Origin: Candidatus Palauibacter poriticola
GTDB taxonomy: Bacteria; Gemmatimonadota; Gemmatimonadetes; Palauibacterales; Palauibacteraceae
Direction of reading: 5' to 3'
Length of the DNA: 54,057 nucleotides
Assembly (NCBI GenBank): GCA_012270965.1
Contig: JAAXHJ010000034.1
Coordinates: 1-54,057 of the forward strand
The notes under the pieces were generated by a model, which had not been told where the DNA came from, did no database searches, and worked only from the letters and a program-made list of their open reading frames with translations. Shown piece by piece: positions 30,135-38,599 of the stretch (positions are counted from its first letter, which is position 1; every line of letters begins with the position of its first letter). A program made the position numbers and the translations under genes.

Positions 30135-33084
30135 GCGCCGCCTCCGCCGCCTCCATGATCGCGTTCACCATGGCGGTTCTTCCTCCCGACCAGCAGAAAC
30201 GCCACGGAACGCTGCAGTGCTTGCGAATCTGCCTGCCCAGCTGCGTACGCATGAAGCGCATCAGGACGACCGCATCGTGCCCTGGCAGTTTGCCCCGCAC
30301 GTCCCTCCACGCGACGCTCCAGTTGCTGTCCCATCCCGGGTGGATGAGCGTCGCGACGACCGTGGGATCGCGCCGCCTCAACATGTCGTGCAAGACCCTT
30401 TCGCCTTTTGCCTGGCGTTCGTCGCCACCGACCACGAGGATGCGAACCCTGCTCGAAGGACGCTCCGTGGAGGTCTGGCCCCGATCCGGGCGTGTACGCT
30501 CCTGCCGCCGCAGGGCCGTCATGCGGTCCGTTTCTATCTTGAGGTATTCCGAGGGCAGTCCGTAGCCCTTCATTCGCTCGAGCACGCCCGCCGCTTCATC
30601 GAGCCGCTCAAGGGTCGCGTACTCGTGGAAGAGCGGCTGTAGGAGGCTCATCGCATCGTCGAGCTTGTTGGCGGCCTCGAGACAGCGGGCACGCGCCACG
30701 ACGGCCTCGTCGGAGGTCCACGGCAGACCTGCGCCGTCCGGTTCGCGAGAAAGAAGTTCTTCAAACTCGGCGCGACCGAATCCGGACACGGCCAAGGTCT
30801 CCAGGCGGTCGAGCACTCCTTCCGCAGCCTCGCGCCTGCTCGCCCGCAGATACCCGGGCAGGCAAAGCCGGTAATCCGCCGCTGCCGCCCTGCTACCCCC
30901 TCTTCGTTCGGCGCGCGCCGACAGCGCCTCGAGGACGGGAGCACATTCGCGGACGATGCTCTCGCTCCGACTCAGCGCATCCAGCGCTTCGCTGCCCTGG
31001 GCATCCAAGAGCACTTCCGCAAGCGACGATAGATCCTCCGCCGCCGCGGTCACATCCAAGGCGGCCACGACGGGTCGGATCAGGTAGGAGGGTAACGCCG
31101 CCCCGGCGCGCAGCGCACCCACGATCACGCGCGCCGCGCGCGCCCCATCTGCGGCGCTCTTGATCTGGGCCGCCGCGGCGATTCCGAAGTAGAGGTTCGT
31201 TCGCTCGACAAGCTCTTCGCCGTAGCTGCCACGGCGGGATCCGAAGCGGTTGCGCGCCCTGCGGAGGTGGGATTCGGCGGTCGCGTACCGAGACTCGGCC
31301 TCGTCATGCGTCTTCGCGCCAGCCGCCCGTGCCAGCGCCGTGACGCCGAGGCAATAGTGCCCGTGGGCCGCATATGGAACATCCTGCGCCGCGGAGTTGA
31401 CGTAATGGTCTCGTCCCTCGTTTAGTCGATCCTCCATGTCGGGAAGCGCGTCGGCATCGCGAGGGAGGAGGATATCGGCCAAGCGGTTGAACCCGCTCGC
31501 GAGTAGACCCAGGTCCGCATGCACCATCGCCTGGTGGTCGGGATCAGGATCGAATTCGAGAAGGTGCTCGAGGTTGCGCCGGGCTCGGTCGTGCTCGTTG
31601 GCCCTCTGCAGAGCGTGCGCAAAACGGCGGCGCACATCGAGAAAGCGAGGCGTGGCCGGCGCCTCGCCTTCCTTTTCAAGCCTCCGCACGGCTCTCATCA
31701 GTCTTCGGAAGACGGCGCGCGCCGGGCCATCCTCTCCGTCGTGCAGGAGTTTCGTACCGACCTCCAAGGTCTCGTCGAAGAGGGTTCTGGAGCGCTCGAG
31801 CGCCGCGACTTGGACGAAGTTGGGCACCTCCGCCTCCCGTCCCTCGTGCCGCAGGGCACCTACCACAAGGGGAGCGGCCCTCTCGGCGGCGAAGTCCCCG
31901 CCATCGCCAAGCGCACGCACGTGCGCATGTTGATCGTGTGCGCGCGCGATCTCGTCCCAAGACTCGGATTTCTCCCAAGCCGCGATTGCACCGGCCCAGT
32001 ACCAGCGAGATTGCTCGCTGCCCGGCACGGGGAGATCCGGCGAGGCGCGACCCTTGAACAGTACATCCCGGAAACCGAGGTGGAAGCACGAATGAGGCCT
32101 CTTGCCGTTGAGGCTCACGAATTCGTCCACCGCGTCGTCGATCTGGTCTTCGTCCAGACAACCCTCGATGCCCTGCTTGGCGGCGACCATGGCCTCCTCA
32201 AGCAGGTAGTCGAGCGTTGTAAGGGACCGCTGGCGGACCGGATCGCTCTCGTCCTCCCGGGCACCCTCATGCGCCTCCTCGCCCGCGACTTCCACTTCGT
32301 CCGGCTCCGCCGCTCGCGTTCGGGGCGGCGCCTCCGGCGGTGCGACTTCGTCCCGGTCACCCTCCGCCCCGGCCACCCCGGCTTCGGAGGGCTCCGCCAC
32401 TCTCGGAACTTCCGGCGCGTGGACAGCCTCCGCTGCGCCGACCGAGTCCGGGAGCGTCCCGGTCTGTACCGATTCGTCCGCTCCCGGTGGGGTGTCCGCA
32501 GCCGCCGTGTCCGATGAGCGCCGCGCGAGCCAAGCAATCAGGTGCTCCGCATATACCTCCTCGAGGATCGCCGCGAAGAGAAAAAACACCACCGCCCGGC
32601 GCAGGCCGTGATCGTGCGCGAGCTGGTCCGCAGCGGCCTGCACCTGCGACTCTTCATAATGGAGATCCGCGTAGCCTGGTTCCGGGTCGCCGTCCCGGTG
32701 CGGCAGGCCGATCGCATCGAAGAAGGCTCCGAGCATTTCCCCGCGCCCCCCCTTGTGCAGGGCCAAGAGCAGTTCGTAGGCGAGGGCGCGGTTCGGCGTG
32801 ACGCGCAGGCTGAAGCCGACCAACTTCTCCTCGTCCCAGCCCTGGACGGTCTTCTTTCGCAGGTGACGGACCTCCGCCACGTGTCCCACGAGCAGTTCCC
32901 GGGCATGCCGATCCTTGTGGCACGCCTTGAGGGCGGCCTTCTTCTCCCAGTCTTCCAGCGTTTTCCAGAGCCGTAGGGCGCTTAGCCGCTTCGGCCTTTC
33001 GATGAGTTCCCGCAGCGATTCGGGCAGTCTTCCGAACTCGGCCGAACCCGGAGGGTCGGCGGGCAGGGACTGCGAAGTAGACAC
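30121..33084 (-). CDS. Large helical protein with DUF2325-like C-terminal domain
   Basis: A 987-residue protein without signal peptide, GTG start with AAGGGAGG just upstream. Residues 1-190 are a helical N-terminal domain. About 190-290 is an acidic, low-complexity linker (Ala, Glu, Pro, Asp). About 300-830 is a long alpha-helical repeat region resembling degenerate TPR (LYFGIAAAAQIKSA, LGVTALARAAGAKTHDEAESRYATAESHLRRAR). Residues 879-987 resemble DUF2325: VRILVVGGDE at the start, IHPGWDSNW in place of the usual HDGG, GHDAVVLMRFM, and IRKHCSVPWRFCWSGG at the end. That fold is Rossmann-like and of unknown function. It follows a DUF5916 gene by 24 bases and overlaps the SDR. The family as a whole is not known to me. 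Confidence 0.65.
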   Translation of the reverse strand: MSTSQSLPADPPGSAEFGRLPESLRELIERPKRLSALRLWKTLEDWEKKAALKACHKDRHARELLVGHVAEVRHLRKKTVQGWDEEKLVGFSLRVTPNRALAYELLLALHKGGRGEMLGAFFDAIGLPHRDGDPEPGYADLHYEESQVQAAADQLAHDHGLRRAVVFFLFAAILEEVYAEHLIAWLARRSSDTAAADTPPGADESVQTGTLPDSVGAAEAVHAPEVPRVAEPSEAGVAGAEGDRDEVAPPEAPPRTRAAEPDEVEVAGEEAHEGAREDESDPVRQRSLTTLDYLLEEAMVAAKQGIEGCLDEDQIDDAVDEFVSLNGKRPHSCFHLGFRDVLFKGRASPDLPVPGSEQSRWYWAGAIAAWEKSESWDEIARAHDQHAHVRALGDGGDFAAERAAPLVVGALRHEGREAEVPNFVQVAALERSRTLFDETLEVGTKLLHDGEDGPARAVFRRLMRAVRRLEKEGEAPATPRFLDVRRRFAHALQRANEHDRARRNLEHLLEFDPDPDHQAMVHADLGLLASGFNRLADILLPRDADALPDMEDRLNEGRDHYVNSAAQDVPYAAHGHYCLGVTALARAAGAKTHDEAESRYATAESHLRRARNRFGSRRGSYGEELVERTNLYFGIAAAAQIKSAADGARAARVIVGALRAGAALPSYLIRPVVAALDVTAAAEDLSSLAEVLLDAQGSEALDALSRSESIVRECAPVLEALSARAERRGGSRAAAADYRLCLPGYLRASRREAAEGVLDRLETLAVSGFGRAEFEELLSREPDGAGLPWTSDEAVVARARCLEAANKLDDAMSLLQPLFHEYATLERLDEAAGVLERMKGYGLPSEYLKIETDRMTALRRQERTRPDRGQTSTERPSSRVRILVVGGDERQAKGERVLHDMLRRRDPTVVATLIHPGWDSNWSVAWRDVRGKLPGHDAVVLMRFMRTQLGRQIRKHCSVPWRFCWSGGRTAMVNAIMEAAEAARGSG

Positions 33085-33108
33085 GGCAACCTCCCTTACG
33101 CGATTTCC

Positions 33109-35763
33109 TCACCAGGGCAGCCAGTAGGCGATCTTCAGCAGGAAGACGTGTTGCCCTCGGGCGCGCAGGCTGTCGACGAGGCGGCCGGGGTCGACGAGTT
33201 CGCCCGACGCCCGCAGGTCCGAGCGGTCCTGCTGCCAGACGAGGAAGAGCGTGCTGCCCGGCTGCCACTCCCAGCGGAGGACAACGTTACTGCGCAGCGA
33301 GAGAATGTTGAAGTCCCCATCGGGGAGCGTAAACGACCGGCCGCCCTCTGTCACGTCCCACGATCCATCTCGCCGGCGCTCGATCCTCGATCCCATTTCG
33401 CCATACAGGAGCAGGTGGCGCTGGCCGGGCTCGAGGAGTTCGCCGAGGCCGTGGCGGCGTCCGCTCGCCGCGAACGGCTCAAAGTAGGCCTCGAGCGTGA
33501 GATCCGGGCCGAAGGCGTAGGCGCCGCGGAGGCGCAGGGAGAGGGTGCTGCGGTCGATGGCGGAGAAGACGTAGCGCCGGTCGAAGGTGGCCCGCCGTCC
33601 GTCGGCCAGCGTCGTTAGGTATTGGCGCGATTCGGTTTCGCGCCGGTAGCCGGGTTCGATCTCGAGTTGCAGCGCGGACCCCGGGCGGAGCGTGAGCGAA
33701 CCCCGCACGTCGTACGCCCACCCGCCGATCTCATCCCGTCCGTAGGAGGCCAGGAGCCGATAGCCGGTCCGGAAGGAACGATCGGTGGCGAGCGCAAGGC
33801 CGGCGCGCCAGCGCGCGAGCGTCTCCATGAGCGGGCCGCCGCGCGTGAGGTGGTCGCTCAGCGCGCGGGGGTGGTATCCGCCCTCGAGCGTCGTGCGCAG
33901 GTAGTTGTGCCAGGTGGCGGTCGCCCGGGCCCCGAGCGTGGTCTCGGTGCGCACGCCATCGAAGTTCCACGCGCTCGCCGAGGTGAGGCCGACCTGCCAA
34001 GCGCGGGCGAACGCGGTCGGGATCGTCTCGCGGATCGCGATGTCGGCTTCGGCCGTGAGCCGGTCCGCGTTGAACATCTGGCCCACGTCGTTGATCTCGA
34101 AGCCGGGAGAGATGGCTTCGCCCCGCACGCGCCACAGCCAGCGCCGCCCTCCCACCTTCTCCATCCCGAGCGCCGCGGTATATCCGGAGAGCGCGGAGCG
34201 CGAAGGGTCGAGCCGCGCGGTCTCGCGGTCCGGACGCTGGAAGAAACGCGCGCTCGAGCGCTGGACGCGCAGGATCGCCTCGGAGTTGCCGCGGAGGTGC
34301 GAGAACCCCGCGTGTCCCGTGAGTTCGTACTCGCCCCCGCCGAAACGCAGGTTCCAGTCCGTACCTCCCGCATAGGCACTCCAGGGGAGGAGCGCGGCGA
34401 GTTCGGGACGACCCTCGCGGCTGAGGGCGGTCCCCGCGAAGCCGAGCGTGGAGCCCTCCTCCCCGAACTCCCGCTCCAGCCTCGCCACGCCGAAGGCACC
34501 CAGAGGAGCGACGGCGACGGTGCTCTCGACCGCGTCCGTCCCCGCCGCGTGCCGCGTGAAGTCGAACGTCCGGGCATCCTCGCGCCCGGTGACGGCGAAG
34601 AGCGCGCCCACCGAGGTGCCGCCGGGGAGTCGGCCCGTGACCTTCCCGGCCCCGAGAATCGTCGTCCGATCGGGCGCGACGACGCTGTCGGCCACGGCCC
34701 GTCCCGGCGGCGGCGCCCCGATGCGGCGTGAGTAGAAGTAGCGCGGACCCCACCCCTCCATGAGTTGGCGACCCTCCGTGAAGAAGGGGCGGCGCTCCTC
34801 GAAGACTTCCTCGAACGCGGTCAGGTTCACGACCGCGGGGTCCGCTTCGACCTGTCCGAAGTCCGGGTTGACGGTGGCGTCGAGCGTCAGGCTCGAACCG
34901 AGACCGACCTTGAAGTCCGCCCCCACGCGGGAGTCGCTCCGCGTCACGACGCCCGTCAGCGGGCCACCCGTGGGAGTGCGCAGATCGCCCGCCACGTAGG
35001 GAAGAAACTCGATCCCGCGGCGCCCCCGCACGCCCTCGAGTCCGGTCAGGTCGCCGAGGCGCGAGGCCCATCCCGGTTCGCTCCGCACCACGAGTTCCCA
35101 CAGGAGGTTCTCCTGGATGTCGGGCATGTAGCGGTTGATGTTCACGCCCCACGCCGACTCGTCGCCGTTGAAGCGCAGTTGCGAGAACGGCATGCGCATC
35201 TCGGCCGTCCAGCCGAGCGAGTCGCGCTGCGCGCGCGCCGACCACACGGGATCCCACGTGTAGTCGCGGTTCGTCACGTTGTCCTCGGGGTGGTACCAGT
35301 CCGTGCGGCTCCCCGCCGCGTTCACCCCGAAGGAGACCGCCGTGCGCCGGTTCAGGTAGGGATCGAGCGAGACCAGCAGGCGCTCCGATCCGGTGTTCTG
35401 GTCGCGCCGCGTCCGGTAGGCCTGGATGCCCTCGGGATCGTCCGTGTACATGCGCCCGGCGATCCACAGCGCGTCGTCGTCGAACGCGAACGCAACTTCC
35501 GTGCGCCGCGTGGCCGGCTCGCCCTCGTCGGGCTCGCGCTGCCAGAACGTAGTTGCGAATTCCGCCCGCGCCCAAACCGCGTCATCCAAGCGGCCATCCA
35601 GTTGGAGCGTCCCATCCGTGTCGCGCGTGGCCCTGAGCTGCTGCCGGTCCTCCGGGCCCAGGCCCTGAGCGTCGAGAGCCCCGCCCGCGGGGAACAGAAA
35701 CGGGATGACGGCGGCGATGGCCGGCGCGCGCGAGCGGAATCTGCGCGAGCCGTCAGCGCTCAA
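33109..35763 (-). CDS. DUF5916 outer-membrane protein with carbohydrate-binding N-domain
   Basis: An 884-residue exported protein. Residues about 40-225 form a CBM9-like domain (TLQLDGRLDDAVWARAEF, DDDALWIAGRMYTDDPE, WTAEMRMPFSQLRF). The DUF5916 hallmark TLDATVNPDFGQVEADPAVVNL / FEERRPFFTEG follows. The C-terminal two thirds alternates strands of an outer-membrane barrel and ends in LLKIAYWLPW. The family is widespread in Bacteroidota and Gemmatimonadota and of unknown role, often near secreted hydrolases. The TTG start overlaps the formamidase-like stop as TTGA, so the two are coupled. Confidence 0.87.
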   Translation of the reverse strand: MSADGSRRFRSRAPAIAAVIPFLFPAGGALDAQGLGPEDRQQLRATRDTDGTLQLDGRLDDAVWARAEFATTFWQREPDEGEPATRRTEVAFAFDDDALWIAGRMYTDDPEGIQAYRTRRDQNTGSERLLVSLDPYLNRRTAVSFGVNAAGSRTDWYHPEDNVTNRDYTWDPVWSARAQRDSLGWTAEMRMPFSQLRFNGDESAWGVNINRYMPDIQENLLWELVVRSEPGWASRLGDLTGLEGVRGRRGIEFLPYVAGDLRTPTGGPLTGVVTRSDSRVGADFKVGLGSSLTLDATVNPDFGQVEADPAVVNLTAFEEVFEERRPFFTEGRQLMEGWGPRYFYSRRIGAPPPGRAVADSVVAPDRTTILGAGKVTGRLPGGTSVGALFAVTGREDARTFDFTRHAAGTDAVESTVAVAPLGAFGVARLEREFGEEGSTLGFAGTALSREGRPELAALLPWSAYAGGTDWNLRFGGGEYELTGHAGFSHLRGNSEAILRVQRSSARFFQRPDRETARLDPSRSALSGYTAALGMEKVGGRRWLWRVRGEAISPGFEINDVGQMFNADRLTAEADIAIRETIPTAFARAWQVGLTSASAWNFDGVRTETTLGARATATWHNYLRTTLEGGYHPRALSDHLTRGGPLMETLARWRAGLALATDRSFRTGYRLLASYGRDEIGGWAYDVRGSLTLRPGSALQLEIEPGYRRETESRQYLTTLADGRRATFDRRYVFSAIDRSTLSLRLRGAYAFGPDLTLEAYFEPFAASGRRHGLGELLEPGQRHLLLYGEMGSRIERRRDGSWDVTEGGRSFTLPDGDFNILSLRSNVVLRWEWQPGSTLFLVWQQDRSDLRASGELVDPGRLVDSLRARGQHVFLLKIAYWLPW

Positions 35764-36910
35764 GGAAGATGTCCTTCGGGATGAAGCCCGTCACGACCTG
35801 GGTCAGATCGACGACCTCGCTCACTCGGAAATCGACGGCGATGCTGGCGAGGGAAAGCGCCTTGTCGGGCGTCAGTCCCTTTTCCTCGACGAGGAACTCC
35901 ACCACGAGACGGGTCGCCTCGCGCGCGGCGCGGTCGAGGTCGAGATCGATTCCCATGATCAGGTAGTGGGTCGCCGTCTCCGCTCGGGGCGCGGGGATCG
36001 TCACCCCCTTATGGAGGGCGAAGCGGAACACGCCGGTGAGCGACTGCTCAATCGCGGTGCCGCTCACCTCCCCGTCGCCCTGCGCTCCGTGCGGATCGCC
36101 CGCGTAGAAAAGCGCCCCCGGATGGAAGACGGGGAGATACAGCGTCGTCCCGGCCGTGAGGTCCTTCACGTCGAGGTTGCCGCCGAAGGCGCCCGGCGGG
36201 CGGGATCCCTGAACGCCGGGCACCGTCACCCCCGGCTCACCCGCGACCGGATCGGGGGCGACGGCGAGGATCCCCATGAAGGGCGCCAGCGGCACGTGGA
36301 TGTCGGGTGAGAAGAAGGTCACTTCTCGACCGTCCGCCTCTCCGGTCCGGATCAAGTGACGGGCGGGCGGGATGTCCAGCGGCTCGTCCTCCTCGCGGGC
36401 GCCGGGATAGCTCGGGGAGAAGACCCCACCCCGGCCGCTGGTGGAGTTCACGCCCCATGGCACCCGCGTCTCGATGTCGAGGATCCCGATCTCAAGCATG
36501 TCGCCGGGCTCGGCACCCTCGATGTGGATCGGGCCGGTGATCACGTGGCCGCTGCGTCCTTCGCGGGGGCGGCCCTCCCGCGAGGCCCAGAAGTCGATGA
36601 CATCGTCGAGGATCTCCTCCCGCGGCACGCCGAGCGCGGTCAGGAACTCGACCGGGTCCTCGTCCTGCGTGGCCCCCACGTGGGTCAACGTCTGGATCCG
36701 CACGGTCTCGCCGGGGGCGATGCGGAGGACCGGCTCCCTGTTGATCGGGAACCAACCCCAGTTGAGCGTCTCCGGCCGCGACGGGAGGAAGTGGTCCGCT
36801 TCGATCTCTCCGGCCATCGCATCATTCGTCCGCTCGTTCGCTGGCGGCGCGCACCCCAGTGCGAGCGCGCATCCAAGTGCCACCGGACCCGGCCTCATTC
36901 GACTCGACAT
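35753..36910 (-). CDS. Exported acetamidase/formamidase-family lipoprotein
   Basis: A 385-residue protein in the FmdA/AmdA family: HFLPSRPETLNWGWFPINREPVLRI at the start, HVITGPIHIEGAEPGDMLEI, FSPSYPGA, GILAVAPDP, PPGAFGGNLDVKDL, LFYAGDPHGAQGDGEVSGTAIE and ATHYLIMGIDLDLDRAA. These carry the usual metal-site and substrate motifs. It hydrolyses formamide or short amides to acid and ammonia. Unlike cytoplasmic relatives it has a lipoprotein signal (VALGCALALGCAPPA, Cys near residue 20). It overlaps the DUF5916 gene. It could act on amides made by the nitrile hydratase if that enzyme is exported too (inference). Confidence 0.88.
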   Translation of the reverse strand: MSSRMRPGPVALGCALALGCAPPANERTNDAMAGEIEADHFLPSRPETLNWGWFPINREPVLRIAPGETVRIQTLTHVGATQDEDPVEFLTALGVPREEILDDVIDFWASREGRPREGRSGHVITGPIHIEGAEPGDMLEIGILDIETRVPWGVNSTSGRGGVFSPSYPGAREEDEPLDIPPARHLIRTGEADGREVTFFSPDIHVPLAPFMGILAVAPDPVAGEPGVTVPGVQGSRPPGAFGGNLDVKDLTAGTTLYLPVFHPGALFYAGDPHGAQGDGEVSGTAIEQSLTGVFRFALHKGVTIPAPRAETATHYLIMGIDLDLDRAAREATRLVVEFLVEEKGLTPDKALSLASIAVDFRVSEVVDLTQVVTGFIPKDIFLER

Positions 36911-37000
36911 GGAACGCTCTCCCACGCTGAGGATGCACGTCTACAGTGGATCTTCCCGTTCCGAGAGGCAACGATCCCGGACGGAACGCGAAGGGAGGCC

Positions 37001-37175
37001 ATGAGAGGCGGCATCCGGCGTGTAATCATCCTCCTTCCGATCCTTCTCTCGCCGTGCTCCAGCCCGGAGGCGTCAGCTCCTGCGCCCGCACGGGATGAGC
37101 GCGGATTCGGACGGCAACATCGATGTCGGCGAAGGTTCCACCGGCCAGCGGATGCAGCGCTTCATGCACCACTGA
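37001..37175 (+). other. Possible lipoprotein leader fused to a C-terminal fragment
   Basis: AAGGGAGG precedes an ATG at 37001 that opens RRVIILLPILLSPCSSPEAS, a lipoprotein-like leader (the residue before Cys is Pro, which is not ideal). One base shift further on, the frame reads MSADSDGNIDVGEGSTG and ends RFMHH with a stop at 37175. This looks like the two ends of a deleted gene. The source family is not recognised. Confidence 0.25.
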
Positions 37176-37180
37176 GGCGT

Positions 37181-37612
37181 TCAGCCGACGAATGCCCTTC
37201 GCTCGATGAACCGGAGTTGGGTCCCCTCGGGGTAATTGCGAGCAGAGCGCCCAATGGCCGCTCCTTCGTCCAACAGGCCCGGCAGCGAAGTTTGAATTGA
37301 AATGCGCCCTGCTGTCCCTCCGACGATCTGACTTCGATCTCCCCCGACCAAGATTCGTCCGATGAGGCGCGACACTTCGTAGCGGTTGACGCAATCGAGA
37401 CCGCCCCCCTCGAACAGCCGCAACGCGTGCATGGCCCGCGAATGGTTGATGCAGCGCTCGAGAACCACGTCGACGTCCGGGATCGTCCGGAAGTCGAACG
37501 CGAGCTTGCGATCATTCAGAAACACCAGTTCCACATCGCTGCGCCCGCGCAACTCCGCGATCAGCAGCTTCTCGTCCTTGCGGATGAGGGAATGAAGAAG
37601 GCCGACCCTCAT
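37181..37612 (-). pseudogene. lysX: Truncated LysX-like ATP-grasp ligase
   Basis: The ATG at 37612 overlaps the lysW stop as ATGA. The first 82 residues look like the pre-ATP-grasp N-terminus of LysX/ArgX (MRVGLLHSLIRKDEKLL, VDVVLERCINHSRAMHALRLFE, CVNRYEVSRLI). A normal enzyme is about 280-290 residues with ATP-grasp domains; here only 143 residues remain and the last 60 match nothing in the family. The enzyme that would ligate an amino acid to LysW is therefore broken. Full LysX elsewhere in the genome cannot be excluded. Confidence 0.6.
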
Positions 37613-37773
37613 TCGCCCCAATCCTCCTCGGCGTCCGGCGCCTCACCGAGCGTGACGGGGTCGAGAGCGAGGATCTCCAGCTCGACGCCGCATTCCTCGC
37701 ATTCGAGCAACTCGCCCTCGACGGGGTCGTCGGAGATCATTGGTTCCGCGCCGCATACGGGGCATTCCGGCAT
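37609..37773 (-). CDS. lysW: LysW-like amino-group carrier protein
   Basis: A 54-residue protein too short for most gene finders. A zinc ribbon uses C4-PVC7 and C25-EEC28; the C-terminus is EEDWGE, where the last Glu is the attachment point for the amino acid in LysW-dependent lysine/arginine biosynthesis. The ATG at 37773 is preferred because GGAGG sits nine bases upstream; an earlier ATG has no spacing. Its stop overlaps the lysX-like start as ATGA. It normally carries alpha-aminoadipate or glutamate during biosynthesis, but here its ligase gene is truncated. Confidence 0.85.
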   Translation of the reverse strand: MPECPVCGAEPMISDDPVEGELLECEECGVELEILALDPVTLGEAPDAEEDWGE

Positions 37774-37825
37774 GCCGTCCATCCTCCGTAGGGGTTCTTC
37801 TTACAGGGAGAAAACCTGAGTACCG

Positions 37826-38530
37826 TCAACCGGCAGCCGGGTTCCGGAAGGGAAGCCGCAGCGCCAGCAGGAGCCCGATGGCCACGGGCTCGAGGAGTAG
37901 AACGTACCATGGCCAGCCGGGAAAGAAATCGAGGATCGTCGGTCCCGCCGGTTTCTCGATCAGGTAGAGGTAGTTTGACCCGAGGAGCCGGTTTATCGGG
38001 AAGACCACCACCGCGTACAGGTTCAGCAGCCCGAAGGCGATCCACGGATCGCGTCTTGCCGGCCGATAGCCTTCCACGGTCGCCGCCCACGCGCCGGCGA
38101 TGACGACGGCCCCGTGCGATCCCACCGATTCGAAGAACGTGAAGTGCATGGCGCCGAACTCGGCGTCCGGGGTCAGCAGGGCCTGCACCGCCCCCGCCAC
38201 TCCTAGAAAGTACATAACGCGGAGCACCCACGGATGCCGGGTCCACAGCCCGTAGATCGTCACCCACGCCATGGCGCCGCAAAGGTGCAGCGGTACGTCG
38301 TTCTGCACCGACCAAAGCCCCGTCGCGGCCTTCCACAGGTGCCTCCAAAGGAGGAGAAGGAGAATCGTGAGGCACAGCGCGAGGCGGAGTCGGCGGCGAC
38401 CCCGCTCACCGGTCGCCAACCCGGCGCGAATCAGACAGACGCCGACCACCGCGAGGGCGCCGATCGTTACAAGATGGACCGGGCCGAAGAGATCGAACGG
38501 CACGCGTTCCGTCCCGAAGAACCCGTCCAT
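37826..38530 (-). CDS. TIGR02206/YwaF-family integral membrane protein
   Basis: A 234-residue membrane protein with about six helices (LVTIGALAVVGVCLI, LALCLTILLLLLWRHLW, WVLRVMYFLGVAGAVQALL, AVVIAGAWAATVEGY, LLNLYAVVVFPINRLL, WYVLLLEPVAIGLLLAL). Family marks include FGPVHLVTIG, VPLHLCGAMAW, NYLYLIEKP and FFPGWPWYVLLLEP. It is a conserved membrane protein of unknown function. It sits 69 bases after the NagB/PIG-L stop codon. Confidence 0.82.
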   Translation of the reverse strand: MDGFFGTERVPFDLFGPVHLVTIGALAVVGVCLIRAGLATGERGRRRLRLALCLTILLLLLWRHLWKAATGLWSVQNDVPLHLCGAMAWVTIYGLWTRHPWVLRVMYFLGVAGAVQALLTPDAEFGAMHFTFFESVGSHGAVVIAGAWAATVEGYRPARRDPWIAFGLLNLYAVVVFPINRLLGSNYLYLIEKPAGPTILDFFPGWPWYVLLLEPVAIGLLLALRLPFRNPAAG

Positions 38531-38599
38531 GTCAGCCTGTCACGCCGCCCCGTCCGTCCGGGCGCGTCGCGAGTTCACGCATCGGCGCTCGGCGCGAGT

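Noticed and set aside
30121..33084. Calling the DUF2325-like gene an established defence system
   Set aside because: No known defence gene is next to it; its neighbours are a DUF5916 outer-membrane gene and an SDR. Only the domain architecture is suggestive.
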